DNA from: Arthrinium phaeospermum | Lineage: Eukaryota > Ascomycota > Sordariomycetes > Amphisphaeriales > Apiosporaceae | Reading direction: 5' to 3' | Length of the DNA: 64,000 bases | Assembly: GCA_006503535.1 (NCBI GenBank) | Contig: QYRS01000005.1 | Location: 3,410,001 to 3,474,000 of the forward strand | Shown here: in pieces, positions 20,474 through 31,003 of the stretch | How positions within the stretch are numbered: position 1 is the stretch's first letter | Layout of the letters: every line of letters starts with the position of its first letter | Made by a program: the position numbers and the translations under genes | The notes under the pieces: model-generated | Seen by the model: only the letters and a program-made list of their open reading frames with translations | Told to the model about the DNA's origin: nothing | Database searches by the model: none

Positions 20474-22874
20474 ATGGGACTCTTTGCAGTTCTCCTTCTG
20501 GTCGGTCTAGCCCATGGGCAGATACAACTTCTCGACATCCCAAGTCGTGACGGCATCTCCGCTAGTTGCATATCTGTGCTCAACCAGCAAGTGGCTTGCG
20601 ACGAGAATCTCGCCCGTGCTGGCGATGCTGTCGGAGGCGCTCCGGTCTTCGGTACACCACTCTTTTTCACTGCGTCGCAGCTCACCAGCCTGTGCACCTC
20701 CACCTGCTCGTCAAACCTAGCCCTCTGGGAACAAAGGGTAGGCCGAGCATGCGGGACGACGCTCTTTGAGCAGCCAGATGGAGGGCAAGAGGCGCTGATT
20801 GCGTTGCCGCATAACTATGTGGAATTGTTCAACTCGATCTGCTTGAAGAATGCGTGAGTAGCCCGTCCTCCTCGTTGACCTCATGAGAACACTTCTGATC
20901 TGGCTTTGCAGCGCCGGCGAGTACTGTAATGATGTGATGGGGAAAGCCCTTCATATCGACCCAGTCAACCAACAGGCTTCTGAGACACCAGGTAGGCGTC
21001 ATGGTAACAGCTCCACATCCTGGAGGAACGGGACACTAAGACCTCAGAGTTGTAGCCACAACCGTCTTGTGTAATGATTGCTACTTGTCCATCATCTCGA
21101 CTCAACTCGCGATGCCACTGGCGTCAACGAGCTTACTCGCGAGCGATTTCACACAGCTTACTTCGTCGTGTAAAAAGACGAATTGGACATTGTCTCCGCC
21201 ACCCACGGGCACGACGTATTCAATCCGGTGAGTAGAGTATCCGAGATAATCATTAGTACAAGTCTCTGTGCGATTGGCTCTCTGACATCTGGAAGCCCGA
21301 CTGCAAACCCAGCCACGCCGAGCTGCACGGGGACACAGCATGTGATCTCTGGCTCCGATAGCTGCGTGGGAATCTCCATGGCAGAAGGCATCAGCACGGA
21401 CGACTTGGCGCGAGAAAACCAAATCCCCTCCTTCTGCTACCAGTTTCCCAAGACGGGCTCCCTTTGCATCCCCGCCAACCGCAAGTGCAAGCCATATACG
21501 GTGAAGTCGACGGATACGTGCGCGTCCCTGCAGAGCGCCTTCGGAGTCAAGTACGCCCAGCTCATCTCCTGGAATCCGACCTTGGGTCCCAAGTGCAACA
21601 ACCTCGCCAGCGTCGTCGGCTACGTCATCTGCGCCACGACGCCGGGAGGGGCGTGGGTGAATCCCAACCCGGTGCCGGTCCCCACGACGAGCTGGGAGAC
21701 GGGCACGATGCTGTGGTCGACCGCGCTGGCGGCGCCCATGAGCGCCTACCCCGCGGCCACCTACGTCGCCAAGAGCGCCCCGCCGCCCTACGCCAACCGC
21801 ACGCGCCTCGACTGCGCCGTCTACGTCACCGCGCCCGTCCTGACCAACTACACGGGCAACGGCACGACCAGCCTGGACTGCCGGGACGTCGCGGACCAGT
21901 ACGGCGTCGACCTGGCCGACTTCGTAGACTGGAACCCGTCGCTCGAGGGCGTGGAGCCGTGCGGCATGGCCAAGGACGTCCAGTACTGCGCCCAGACGTA
22001 CAGCCGCGTCTCCCCGGGCATCGTGGGCGCCTGCGTGCAGCGGGAGGTCGCGCCGGCCGGGTACGACTGCCGCAAGTTCACCGCCGGGCGCGGCCTGGAG
22101 CCGGACCAGTTCATCCTCTGGAACCCCGACGTGGGCGGCGATTGCGAGAAGTTCCGGGTGGGGACCAGCTACTGCGTTGCGGTCCACCACTACGCGCAGC
22201 CAGGTATTGTTGCCTACCTCTTCTATTTGACCAAGTAATTAGATAGCAGACGACCATGAGCTCACATTGACCTTGCTTAGGTATTACTTCCAACTGCAAC
22301 AAACTTGCTATGGCCAACGAGACGGACTGTGAGGACCCCTCCACTTGAGAGATAAAAGTTGATCTAGAGTTTCCATCTTGCTGACTGCTGCCCCTGACAA
22401 AAGGGGTTCGAAATCCTTGCCAGATCATCGAGACGCAGTTTGGCGTCAGCCATGCCCGGTTCGTGGCGTGGAACCCGGCGGTGCAAACCAATTGTGAGTT
22501 CCACCCGAAAAGCGTATTGGGCTACGTGGGGATCAGGAGCGGAATGCTGACCCATTCATGTTTCGCCCTCCCCAGGTTCGGGACTGTATAGGGGCTACGA
22601 CTACTGTGTGTCCATCCCCGGGTACAAGCCGACGTACACGACGCCAAGCGCGGGCTTGGCGCCCGTCACCGGGTTGGGGAGCGCGTCGCTGCTCGCCGGG
22701 GCCACGGCGAGTGGTGATTCCGAGGTGGAAAGCATTTCTTCTTCTTTTTCTTCTTCTTCCATCGAAGGTAGAACGTCTCGTGCTGCTGTCACCCCTACGG
22801 TAAAGGCTAGCGGCACGGTGACGCTGTCGGTTAGAGCTGCTGGGGTCCGCGAGCAGACTATGGCGCCAATCTGA
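20474..22874 (+). CDS. Secreted multi-LysM protein (663 aa, about five LysM modules)
   Basis: Seven exons: 20474-20853, 20912-20991, 21041-21227, 21296-22203, 22281-22328, 22404-22493 and 22576-22874. They sum to 1,992 nt, exactly 664 codons. A signal peptide (MGLFAVLLLVGLAHG) is followed by a cysteine-containing N-terminal region of about 200 residues (LCNDCYLSI). LysM-type modules then follow: HVISGSDSCVGISMAEGIS; YTVKSTDTCASLQSAFGV with LISWNPTLG; CRDVADQYGVDLADFVDWNP; CRKFTAGRGLEPDQFILWNP; and CQIIETQFGVSHARFVAWNP. The tail is Ser-rich (SISSSFSSSSIEG). The acceptor of exon 6 is the least certain, being placed by frame. It likely binds chitin or wall glycans outside the cell. It is divergent to the other LysM gene and close to the chitinase. 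Confidence 0.85.
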
Positions 22875-23568
22875 CAGGAGCTCGGAGTCGGTCGATGTTT
22901 CTATGGTGTACGTCTCTACGGTTGTAGTGCATCCTTCAAAGGCATACCGCCGAGGTAAGACGGGAATTCTCAAATATAATCCGACGTGTTTTAAATAGCA
23001 TTTCCTCCTTGACTACGCCGATACATCTTGGTTTCCGGGGTGTTGCTCATGAGAGGCCATTTGACCGCTTGATCAGTAGCGCTAGAACATTTAATACATT
23101 GACCAGCCTTTAGTTTTAACTCCTCGAGTGTAGAACGGCGAGAGTTGAATGCTCCTAGGTGCAACTACTTGCTTGTCTTTATTCGTTTCCAACCCGTCCG
23201 ACCTGTCACAGGATCCATTTTTGGGTCTGGTTGGTAATGAGCCTCCCTCTCTTCCATTGGCGCTGGGACCCCTATCCATTATCCCCATCTACATCCCCCC
23301 TTGTAGATACTAGTTTCTCCCTTATCATTATTAATCTTGTTTTAACCCTTGTGATTGTACTAGATTCGGGGTAGCTCGGGTTTACAATTGATCCGCATTG
23401 CGTCTTGGCTGCCACTCTAAGGGGACGCTGCCTGTTCCTCTGCGTCGGGTCAAATTTTGCGACATAAATATAACACACCATATTCTTTGTTTTCGATACA
23501 GTTCACCTCGCTTTAATTTCTATTTACAAGCTGCTAGGTGACTCTGAGACACCCGTCCTTTATGCGAG
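22875..23568. other. Intergenic stretch holding the left copy of a direct repeat
   Basis: I see no gene. The part near 23232-23332 is the left copy of an imperfect direct repeat whose other copy lies after the next gene. The rest is pyrimidine-rich and is likely promoter and 5' UTR of the gene starting at 23569. Confidence 0.5.
23232..23332. repeat. Left copy of imperfect direct repeat flanking the gene at 23569
   Basis: About 100 bp here align with 24645-24753. Shared blocks include ggcgctgggaccc, tatccccat-tacatccc, and tagt-tctcccttac-type sequence, in the same order and orientation. I judge roughly three quarters of positions identical by eye. Confidence 0.7.
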
Positions 23569-24378
23569 ATGTCGACCAGGTATTTGCACCAGGAAGCAGT
23601 TGATGCATACACATCATACATCAGACTGCTTCACCGAGCACAACCTGAACCCTCTTGGACACTGGGACATCCGCCGCCTGACGGGTGGCCACAGATCACG
23701 AAAGAGGGTTTCGCATGCGACGGTGCCACGGACGCAGCTCTAGAATTCATGCGCCACATACCGCAGTGGGACGACGATGGTCCGGAGTTTATGCCAAAGC
23801 TGCGGCTCAAGAGCAATATAGAATCAGAACGTATCGAGAAAAAGCGGACGCGAAGCGAGGCCATGCGGCAAAGTGGCAGTTTCCCCCTGTCCAGCGATCC
23901 AGGTCACCTCGTGTGCCTGGGGAGTAACCTAGGCGAGGTGGAGTACTGGTTCAGCGTGTATCTCGACACCAAACACGGGGTGGTATTGGTCGAGCAGGTC
24001 GACTCGAAGCTTTGTCCGGACCTGGGCATTCCCCAGTGCAGCGACCCTGCCATTGTCGAGAACGAGGACTACGAGGTGCCCGAGACGCTATACTATGACG
24101 AAGAGATGGAGATGCACTACGAGTTCTACGACATCAAGCCCTTCTTCCAGGCATGCGAGCAGAAACTTCGCTCTCTCGAGTGGTGCCCCAGCTTTCGGGG
24201 GCGCGGTTTAGTGCATGAAGAAGGCGCCCTGCTCGATAGAAAGGCGATAGAGGAGAGGCGAAAAATCATCCGGGACGCGGGGTGGCCTGCCGAGACATGG
24301 AACATAGATGTGGCGCGATGGATGATTCGAGAACTAGACGGGGAGCGAGACTTGGATGCCGAGGGCATCCTGAATTAA
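23569..24378 (+). CDS. Fungal protein of unknown function (269 aa, single exon)
   Basis: This is an intact intronless frame from MSTRYLHQEAVDAYTSYIRL to AEGILN. It has no signal peptide or membrane segment. The PPPDGWPQITKEGFACDG element and the hydrophobic MRHIPQW belong to a family of fungal orphan proteins I cannot name. An acidic middle (NEDYEVPETLYYDEEMEM) and a C-terminal region with conserved tryptophans follow. A damaged relative sharing the PPxGWPQxTxxGFAC element lies near 27.9 kb. The gene is bracketed by imperfect direct repeats of about 100 bp, which suggests it arrived or was duplicated as a unit. I assign no function. Confidence 0.7.
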   Translation: MSTRYLHQEAVDAYTSYIRLLHRAQPEPSWTLGHPPPDGWPQITKEGFACDGATDAALEFMRHIPQWDDDGPEFMPKLRLKSNIESERIEKKRTRSEAMRQSGSFPLSSDPGHLVCLGSNLGEVEYWFSVYLDTKHGVVLVEQVDSKLCPDLGIPQCSDPAIVENEDYEVPETLYYDEEMEMHYEFYDIKPFFQACEQKLRSLEWCPSFRGRGLVHEEGALLDRKAIEERRKIIRDAGWPAETWNIDVARWMIRELDGERDLDAEGILN

Positions 24379-25226
24379 AGCCGAGAATAGGTCAATAGAG
24401 GGCGGTGCAATCATGTATGAATGTCAAGCATCACAACCTTTCACATTCATGCGCCAGCTCTCCCTTCCCTTCCCTTCCCTTACCTACCTAATTAGTCCAG
24501 CCCTGTCCGTCCCCTTTGAAACCAGCCCCCTCACCCAGCGACAACGTCAACACCGTCCCCATGCCAACTGGCCCCTTTAAAGCCAATACCCTCCCGTAAC
24601 CACTACCTTTTTCACCTTCAACCGTCGACGAGAGCATCCCTTTTCGTAATCAGCCCCCCTTTCCCTCACTGGCGCTGGGACCCTTATCTGGTATCCCCAT
24701 TCACATCCCGTTTCCCCCTAGCAGATCCTAGTTCCTCCCTTACAGCTACCAGTTTCCCTTTGTCCCCTCTCCTCCTCGCCCGTCTCCCACTACCTAGACC
24801 ACAACGTTATGCGATGTAGATTACAATTATCATTGGGATGCTTTCAGACTATGGCTATTAATAACCAGAACAACCTTTTTTTCTTCAACGCTCTCTCAGA
24901 GCGTAGAGGATGTCTTGACAAGGACATTTTGCTCCCAGCGAATATTCACTAAGAATGTGGCTTTCTATTTACGTTCATTCTTCGTGAAGCCGTCTTTCAT
25001 CGATGAATCGATTATTCTCAGGCACTGAGGGGCTTGTCAGATGCTTTCATCTAGGATAATGTTGAAAAGTAGGATAAGTAGGTGGTCAGTCGTCGCCTTG
25101 GCAGGTAGAAATATTTTGGTTCACCACTGTATAAGACATTCTATCACTTTCAACACCATAACCACATTACCACCAGCACTTCAGTATATCTCAGTACATT
25201 TCGTATCGTTAGCCGAACGTGAGATC
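24379..25226. other. Intergenic stretch with CCCTT-type tracts and the right direct-repeat copy
   Basis: No gene is seen. The stretch 24462-24482 is a short tandem of ttccc units, and most of 24450-24790 is pyrimidine-rich. The right copy of the direct repeat lies at about 24645-24753. Confidence 0.5.
24645..24753. repeat. Right copy of imperfect direct repeat flanking the gene at 23569
   Basis: It is in the same orientation as 23232-23332, with the blocks ggcgctgggaccc and tatccccat conserved in order. Together the copies enclose the 269-aa gene. Confidence 0.7.
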
Positions 25227-25313
25227 ATGGCTTCTTCCAACAACCAGGTTAAGTGCCCGATATGCAAGGTTGTCTACCCGCAGGGACATGCTCATGTCTG
25301 CAAGAAGAAGTAA
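25227..25313 (+). CDS. Possible micro-protein with a zinc-knuckle-like motif (28 aa)
   Basis: An ATG at 25227 opens 28 codons ending in TAA, with a lysine-rich end. The peptide contains CPICKVV followed by GHAHVC, a set of Cys and His residues spaced like a small zinc knuckle. The frame is also open upstream to 25041, but that part looks like 5' UTR. Intergenic AT-rich sequence lies on both sides. It may be a genuine small protein or chance. The motif is the only argument. Confidence 0.35.
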   Translation: MASSNNQVKCPICKVVYPQGHAHVCKKK

Positions 25314-25781
25314 AGAGGTATAGTTTCATCACTAATATGCACTGTTTATCTTACCCGTACCTGCTAATCTAGAATAGCATTACAGACATGGGTTTTGTCT
25401 CGTGTCATGGCCATGAGACGATGACGGTGATTTGATGGACTGGCTGTTCATTATTATCTGGACAGAGATGCAGGATTTGGCGGGATAGGGATCAGGGGCG
25501 TTATTTGCTTTTCAACCTCCATCGTTATCGAAACGATGGCTTACGGGTAGCTTGAAGTTTTCAATGTCTGCCTTACGCTCATTATTAAACCAATAAATCA
25601 CACTCGTTTGTCACTACTGGCCTTCAACTTACTTATAAACTGGGAAACAGGAAATCACTTCTATTAAAATTCTATGATCGAGCGTACAAAGTCATGCGAA
25701 CTTACATCTGTTGACCGTTGTTGTTGTTGTTTGATGAAACAGGTACTTGGATAAATATATCAAACTTGACCTGGACTGCTT
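25314..25781. other. Non-coding AT-rich stretch
   Basis: I see nothing supportable here beyond likely 3' UTR of the flanking gene on the minus strand. Confidence 0.45.
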
Positions 25782-27201
25782 TCAAGCAGATCCAGTTGGA
25801 GTATCGCAAGTTTGCAACTGATGTTCCATGCGCTCAAGATACCGATCCGTTTCCTCCTTATTCAACCCAAACGCCAGCAGCACCATATCCCGGATCATAT
25901 CCTCTTCCTCTCCTGGAGAACAATCAATCCTAGTGAAGCAATGCCAAATCCGTGACGCCGGGCTATCTAGCACCTGGCAGAATGATTCTCCCAAAGACCG
26001 GCCTTCCATTCCCAGTTCGTCCTCAGCTTCCCGGAACTTTTGGGAGTATAGCTGTCGAGCCGTAGCCTGGCGAGACAAGGCCCAGTGAGCAAGGTGTGAT
26101 GGATCAAGGAGTGCCGTTCGGATCCTCTCATCTGAATCGAGCAGCGGAAACGGGAACGGATAGTAGTTGACTTGCCATGGAGCCGTCTGAGCGAACTCCC
26201 AGTCGATCACGGCCAGGAAATTGTAACCATCATCCACTATGATGTTCTGCAGCCCCATATCCATATGATTCAGAGGATATCGCTCCGGACCTGCATCAAA
26301 CAGCCCACTGCGCTTTACCACATCGAGGAAGACCAAGGGACCAAGCTTGTCAAACGGGCTTCCATCGCGATCCTGGCCACGGCTTCGGGCTCGACGGAGG
26401 GCCGCTTCTCCCATGGCGGTGAAGTACTCGGTACTCGAAAGGAATGGGCCTTGTTGAACAAGTCCCTCGGCTGCGGCGGTAGACAGCCTACCTATGACCG
26501 GCTCTCCCAGCTCCGTGATCGAACAGATGGAACCGATACCGGGGAACTGCAAAGTGGCTAGTTGTGCCTGGGTCATGGTCCACTGAGCCATGATGTGCTC
26601 CTGGCAGCTAGTCTATGAATGGCAGTCAGGACATGTAATTCACGTTTCGTACTTCTTCCAACTCGCTTTAAATCAAGAAAGGGGATTAAAGTAGATCGTA
26701 ACTTACTGGCAGGCTGAGTATATCCTCAGTAACATCCTGCAAAGTGTTCCCGTAGAACCCCTCCAACAGCATGTAGGCGGCGCCCGCCTCGGTGGCCAGT
26801 TGTGACCCAGGCCCTTCGTAGGCGTACACCTCTGGAACGACCACCACCGGCAGTTTCTGCTTCACGAACCGCATCGTGGCCACCTCGCAAGCCAAGGCAT
26901 AGCGTTCGTCCTCTTCGCTGACCGTGGAGAGACTGTTGGGGTGACGAGGCAGTCGAACCCGGGCAATGACCAGACTGCCGTCCTCAGCCATCATTTCGAA
27001 GCAGACCCAGTACTGTCCGGCCGAGAAGGGTTCGCTCATTCTGAGTTTCTGCCCCTTGACGCGCTCGGCATGGGCCAGAAGCACGTCTTTGTTAATCGTG
27101 GCCAGGGCATTCTCCAGCCGTTCTTGCATGGGGCTGTAGGACCAGTCGGCGAAAGAGTTCCATCGCGTGCTCGGGGCAACTCTCGTGTTGGATGATACCA
27201 T
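25782..27201 (-). CDS. Aminoglycoside-phosphotransferase (APH) family kinase-like protein (437 aa)
   Basis: Two exons: 27201-26707 and 26600-25782 (1,314 nt, 437 aa). The second half carries the family's catalytic loop LNHMDMGLQNIIVDD (His277, Asp279, Asn284), followed by AVIDWEFAQT with the metal-binding Asp298. The first exon codes a degenerate N-lobe (YWVCFEMMAEDGSLVIARVRLP). The full set of kinase elements suggests an active phosphotransferase. In fungi these genes form large families with unknown small-molecule substrates, and resistance to aminoglycosides is not implied. The intron is 106 nt, longer than most here. The protein is cytosolic, with no signal peptide. Confidence 0.88.
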
Positions 27202-27784
27202 TTTTGACGACGGGAAGGCTGTCTTCTGGTCGTCGACTTGGGAGGAGATGTCTCAGCCTGTGATCGATGTTACTGCAAAAAATATGTTGTGGAAATTCTT
27301 ACATGCAAGTGTGTGTTTGTATTTAAGCTGAAAGTAAGGAGGGGACAGTTGGCCCGAGCACCCTGCACCACAGGGCTTTCAGGTCAGGAATCTAGGTCCA
27401 TGTGTCTATTTATAGCCAATGGCAGGGTTGCCCGACAGCCGGCTTCCTTTGTACTTGTTTTACCCACGTATAGGAACGTACCAGTTTCACCGCCAGGGGC
27501 TCCAAACGCCGTGCCATATTTGTGGGTTGTTCTTTTTTTTGACCGCTTCCTCCCGATGTTTCTGTTCTGATCAACGCCTTTTGGTTTCTGGATCCCACGT
27601 CACAGGTGTACAGCCGCACGGTGGCCTGAGGGAGGAGGAGCTAAGCCAGAGAGGTGCGGAAGCGCTCCCTTGACTGCAAACAACAGCGGCGATGGCGGAG
27701 TTAGGCTATGTCGGCAATAGTGGTGTTCCGCTGCGTCGGGTAAGACAGCTACGGGCTAGCGCGAATCAATTGGTTAACCCAGCC
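27202..27784. other. Promoter side of the APH gene, no gene seen
   Basis: This holds the upstream region of the APH-like gene. Open frames on both strands lack motifs and codon bias. Confidence 0.45.
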
Positions 27785-28104
27785 GTCTGGACTGCATACT
27801 ATCGCTTACTCCGTGGACCAAACGATTATGCGGTACAGAAACGGCTATTATACTTGTGGCCAAGTACGTGGTCACGCAGTGAAACCGCCGAAACTATTAT
27901 GTCCTGCCTACATTGGCCTGGTCAACTGGATACATGCAAGCTCTCATTTCTGGCGGTTTCCTCCCCCCTGAGGGCTGGCCCCAAAGTACTCAGCAAGGAT
28001 TCGCGTGTCTTGATTTCACTGACAAAGGCTTTGGGTTACTAAGCCACCGGACATGCGATACAATAACTACTGTAAGCGCCCAAGAGACTGGACCTCCTAG
28101 ATGA
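27785..28104 (+). pseudogene. Broken relative of the 269-aa orphan gene
   Basis: In the frame around 27913-28060 the translation holds LPPEGWPQSTQQGFACLDFT, matching the element PPPDGWPQITKEGFACDG of the gene at 23569, followed by a similar LLSH. Upstream, another frame has YYRLLRG where the intact gene has YIRLLHR, so the frame is disrupted. No continuation for the remaining 180 residues is present. I read this as a truncated, frameshifted copy, 3.5 kb from the intact one. Confidence 0.55.
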
Positions 28105-28263
28105 GTTAAATCCACGGCATATTAGAGACACATATAGACTGATTACCGCTTATAATAACCTTGATTATATTTGATATTAAAACGGCCCGGGGAAAGTCTA
28201 GCCTCCGCATAATCAGATTGTAAGGACTTGGAGAGTTCCCAGAAGTATCAGGTTCATCCCCAC

Positions 28264-29272
28264 TTAGGCCCGGTAGGTGCTCCAGTAGCTGTTCATGCGA
28301 GTGACCTGACCAGGGGTGAACTCCTCGTAGCAAGAGCTAGATAAGATGATTGTGTTAGCCAAGCCTCGAGAGATAAAGGGGCGTGATCGTTGTTTCGGAG
28401 GAGAAACAACAAAAGAATAAAGATGGGTTTGCTTACTCTTGGCTGTAGTCCATGTAGTTGTGAATAGGATCCACGCCCCCGCCAGGGCAAGTGTCGCGCC
28501 CGATCGGGCACCCCGACGCCGCGCTGGCCTCGGGCGGGGTATCTGCCACGTAGTCGCCCTGCCCGGAGCAGCCGCCCTGGAAGGTGTGGTAGAGCCCGAG
28601 CCAGTGCCCGGCCTCGTGCACGGCCGTCAGGCCCAGGTTGTACCCCGTGTAGGAGCCCCCGGGGACGGTGGACCCCAGGACGGAGACGCCGTCGTAGTAA
28701 AAGTCCGAGGACCCGCTGCTTACGGATTTGGGCAGGTACGCGTAGCCCAGGTAGTCCATGTCGGCCAGCAGGTACAGGTTGAGGTCCTTGTACGTCCCCT
28801 TGCGCAGCTGCCGCTTCATGGCCAGCTCGGACCCGTCCCGCGCCCAGCCGCTGTTGACGGTCCAGTCCGCGCCGGCTTGCGTGAAGGCGAAGCCGTACGG
28901 CGCGAAGCGCTCGTTCATGGCGTCCAGCTGCCTGGACAGGCTGGTGGCCTACGTGCATTTTTCATATTAGCTTCCACTATTGTACCTCCTTTATCTTGCT
29001 CGTGACGAAAAGGGGGAGGGGGAAGAGGGTATACGGCTACTTACGCTGAGGTAGCCCCCGCTGGTGGACTGCGAGGTGGCGATGACGTGGAAGTAGACGT
29101 TGACGTTGACGGTGGCCTGGAGGAACATGGTCTCGTTGGCGGCCTCCTGGGCGGCGAAGGTCTGCGCGATAGCGATGTCCTCGGCCGACGGCTCCTTGAA
29201 GCCGCAGAGGCGGTCCGCGGCCAGGGCGCCCGAGGCCGCGACGGCGCCGACGAAGAGGGACTTGAGCTGCAT
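28264..29272 (-). CDS. Secreted zinc metalloprotease, M43 (pappalysin-like, MEP1-type) (270 aa)
   Basis: Three exons: 29272-29045, 28948-28437 and 28336-28264 (813 nt, 270 aa). A signal peptide (MQLKSLFVGAVAASGALA) is followed by a short pro-region. The metzincin zinc site HEAGHWLGLYH supplies His187, Glu188, His191 and His197. The Met-turn is NYMDYS (Met near 242). The last short exon restores the conserved end QDSCYEEFTPGQVTRMNSYW. The length of about 270-290 residues is usual for fungal extracellular M43B proteases, which degrade proteins outside the cell. The neighbouring genes are not obviously linked. Confidence 0.93.
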
Positions 29273-31003
29273 CGTGGGCGCGAAGCGACTGACTGGCCGA
29301 CTAAGTGGACTGTCTGGGTGTGACTATGGTAGTGTATCAGGAGAACGAGGGTGCTAGTCAAACAAGACAGATTGAGATGCAGTCGAAGTGAGTGTCGGTG
29401 CGGATGGCGGGTGATGAGCGAAGACGAAACGGAAATAGGAGCGACGATCAACGGGTCTTTATAGAGCGATCCGGACTGTCGCAGCCGAGTCCACGGGCTA
29501 TCATGGGCCTGTCTTCGTCCCCGATTCCCTTGATATTGACGCCGGATCTAGGGTATAAAAGGAAGGTTACGCCGGATGTTGGAGCTGCTGCGATAGTCGC
29601 CCGTACTGATGCCCACCTCGGAGCTTAGGAACCTTCCTCAATCGTGCTGCGCGAGCGCTCCCAAGGATCTCGGCAGCCCGATAGTGATGTCCGCCTGACC
29701 CTGCCATGGTCTATGCTATATGGGGAAAGGCGTCCATGCTCCTCGCTCCGTTCCTGGATGATGGCTGAGGGGGCCGCCTAAGTATGAAGCGGGCGGCAGA
29801 TTGGTAGTGGTTGCGCACCACCGGCCGAACAAGCAGAACAGGAGTCCTGATTGGATATGTCAGGCCAGGGGCAGGCAGCGCTACGGTGCCGAGCTTCCCT
29901 GATTTCCCCGTCGGCCAAGCAGGAACCTGGGCTGATAAGATCCCATCCTTGACGTGAAGTGATATCTCCCGTATATAGTCATGTCACAAACGAGGGCTCC
30001 GCTTGATAGGCTGTGAAGTGGATGGAGCCTGCGTGCATGGGCCCGGACTGATAAGCAACGACATCCATGTGTTCATCCGTTCTGGCCAGGGTATGATAGC
30101 TGGAGCACCTCGCTCGTGGGAAAAGCTGCGGCTCCTTTCGCGAGAGTCGGATGACATACATCTAGGCCTCGATCCCTACTTTGCCAATGTTTTCCCCTAA
30201 TTCACTCCCTTCGTTCCTTTTGTTCGTCGCTTAACATAGTGTATTTCCTTTCTTCTTTTTGGCGTAGCATCGCTTTTTGCTACCTGTCCCAATCTCTTAT
30301 CGGGTTTGGATACGGTCGGAATCGCTTGGCTAAATCGCCAAGGGCCCCCGCCAAGCGAGCCAAGATGGCGCCAGCTACCACAGTCGGCAGTTGCCAATTA
30401 ACGACCTACCCGATCAGGCCATCGACTGCCGCGCCGCCTGCTCCGTCTCCATGCGCATTCGGTGCAATACGTGGCTAGCTCATTCGTTGGTGGAATCTTG
30501 TCGCATATCCAACGCCGCTATCGCAAAGTAGTAGAAAAGAAGAAAAGTCAATATCGACGACCACTGGGAGAGTGGGTGAGGTTGCCTTCTTCCGCTTGGT
30601 ATATGACCAAAGACTTATCGGTCTTTCCTCCTGCTTTGGGGCGCGGTTAGTGTTGGTCCAAGAAGCTCTGCGACCGGATGATTGACTTACAACTACTTTT
30701 TCGCGAAAGGGTCAGATCCCTGGGTTCTCGCATTCTGGGATTCTTCGCGGTGCCAAAACATCCCTCAGGCAGCTTCGACGGACAGAGAGACGGCATGTTG
30801 ACAACGAGGTTGTGGTGGGGCAAAATTCTGTTCGGCTTTGCCCGAGCAAGACCATACCAGGAGACAATAGGCCGGGCTATGCCACCGGTGATGGGTTTCT
30901 CTTCCGCTGGTGCGTCAAATGCCGTGTCGCGCGTAGCCCAAGCTTCGATTTGTATGAGACAGACACATGTGAGGTCAGCACTCCTCAGATTCAGGCGTTG
31001 TTC
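29273..31003. other. Long intergenic region (1.7 kb), no gene seen
   Basis: This covers the promoter of the metalloprotease and the 3' side of the rhodopsin-domain gene. Open frames up to about 190 codons near 30678-31256 run antisense to the last exon of that gene or have no motif. I found no RNA gene or transposon here. Confidence 0.45.
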
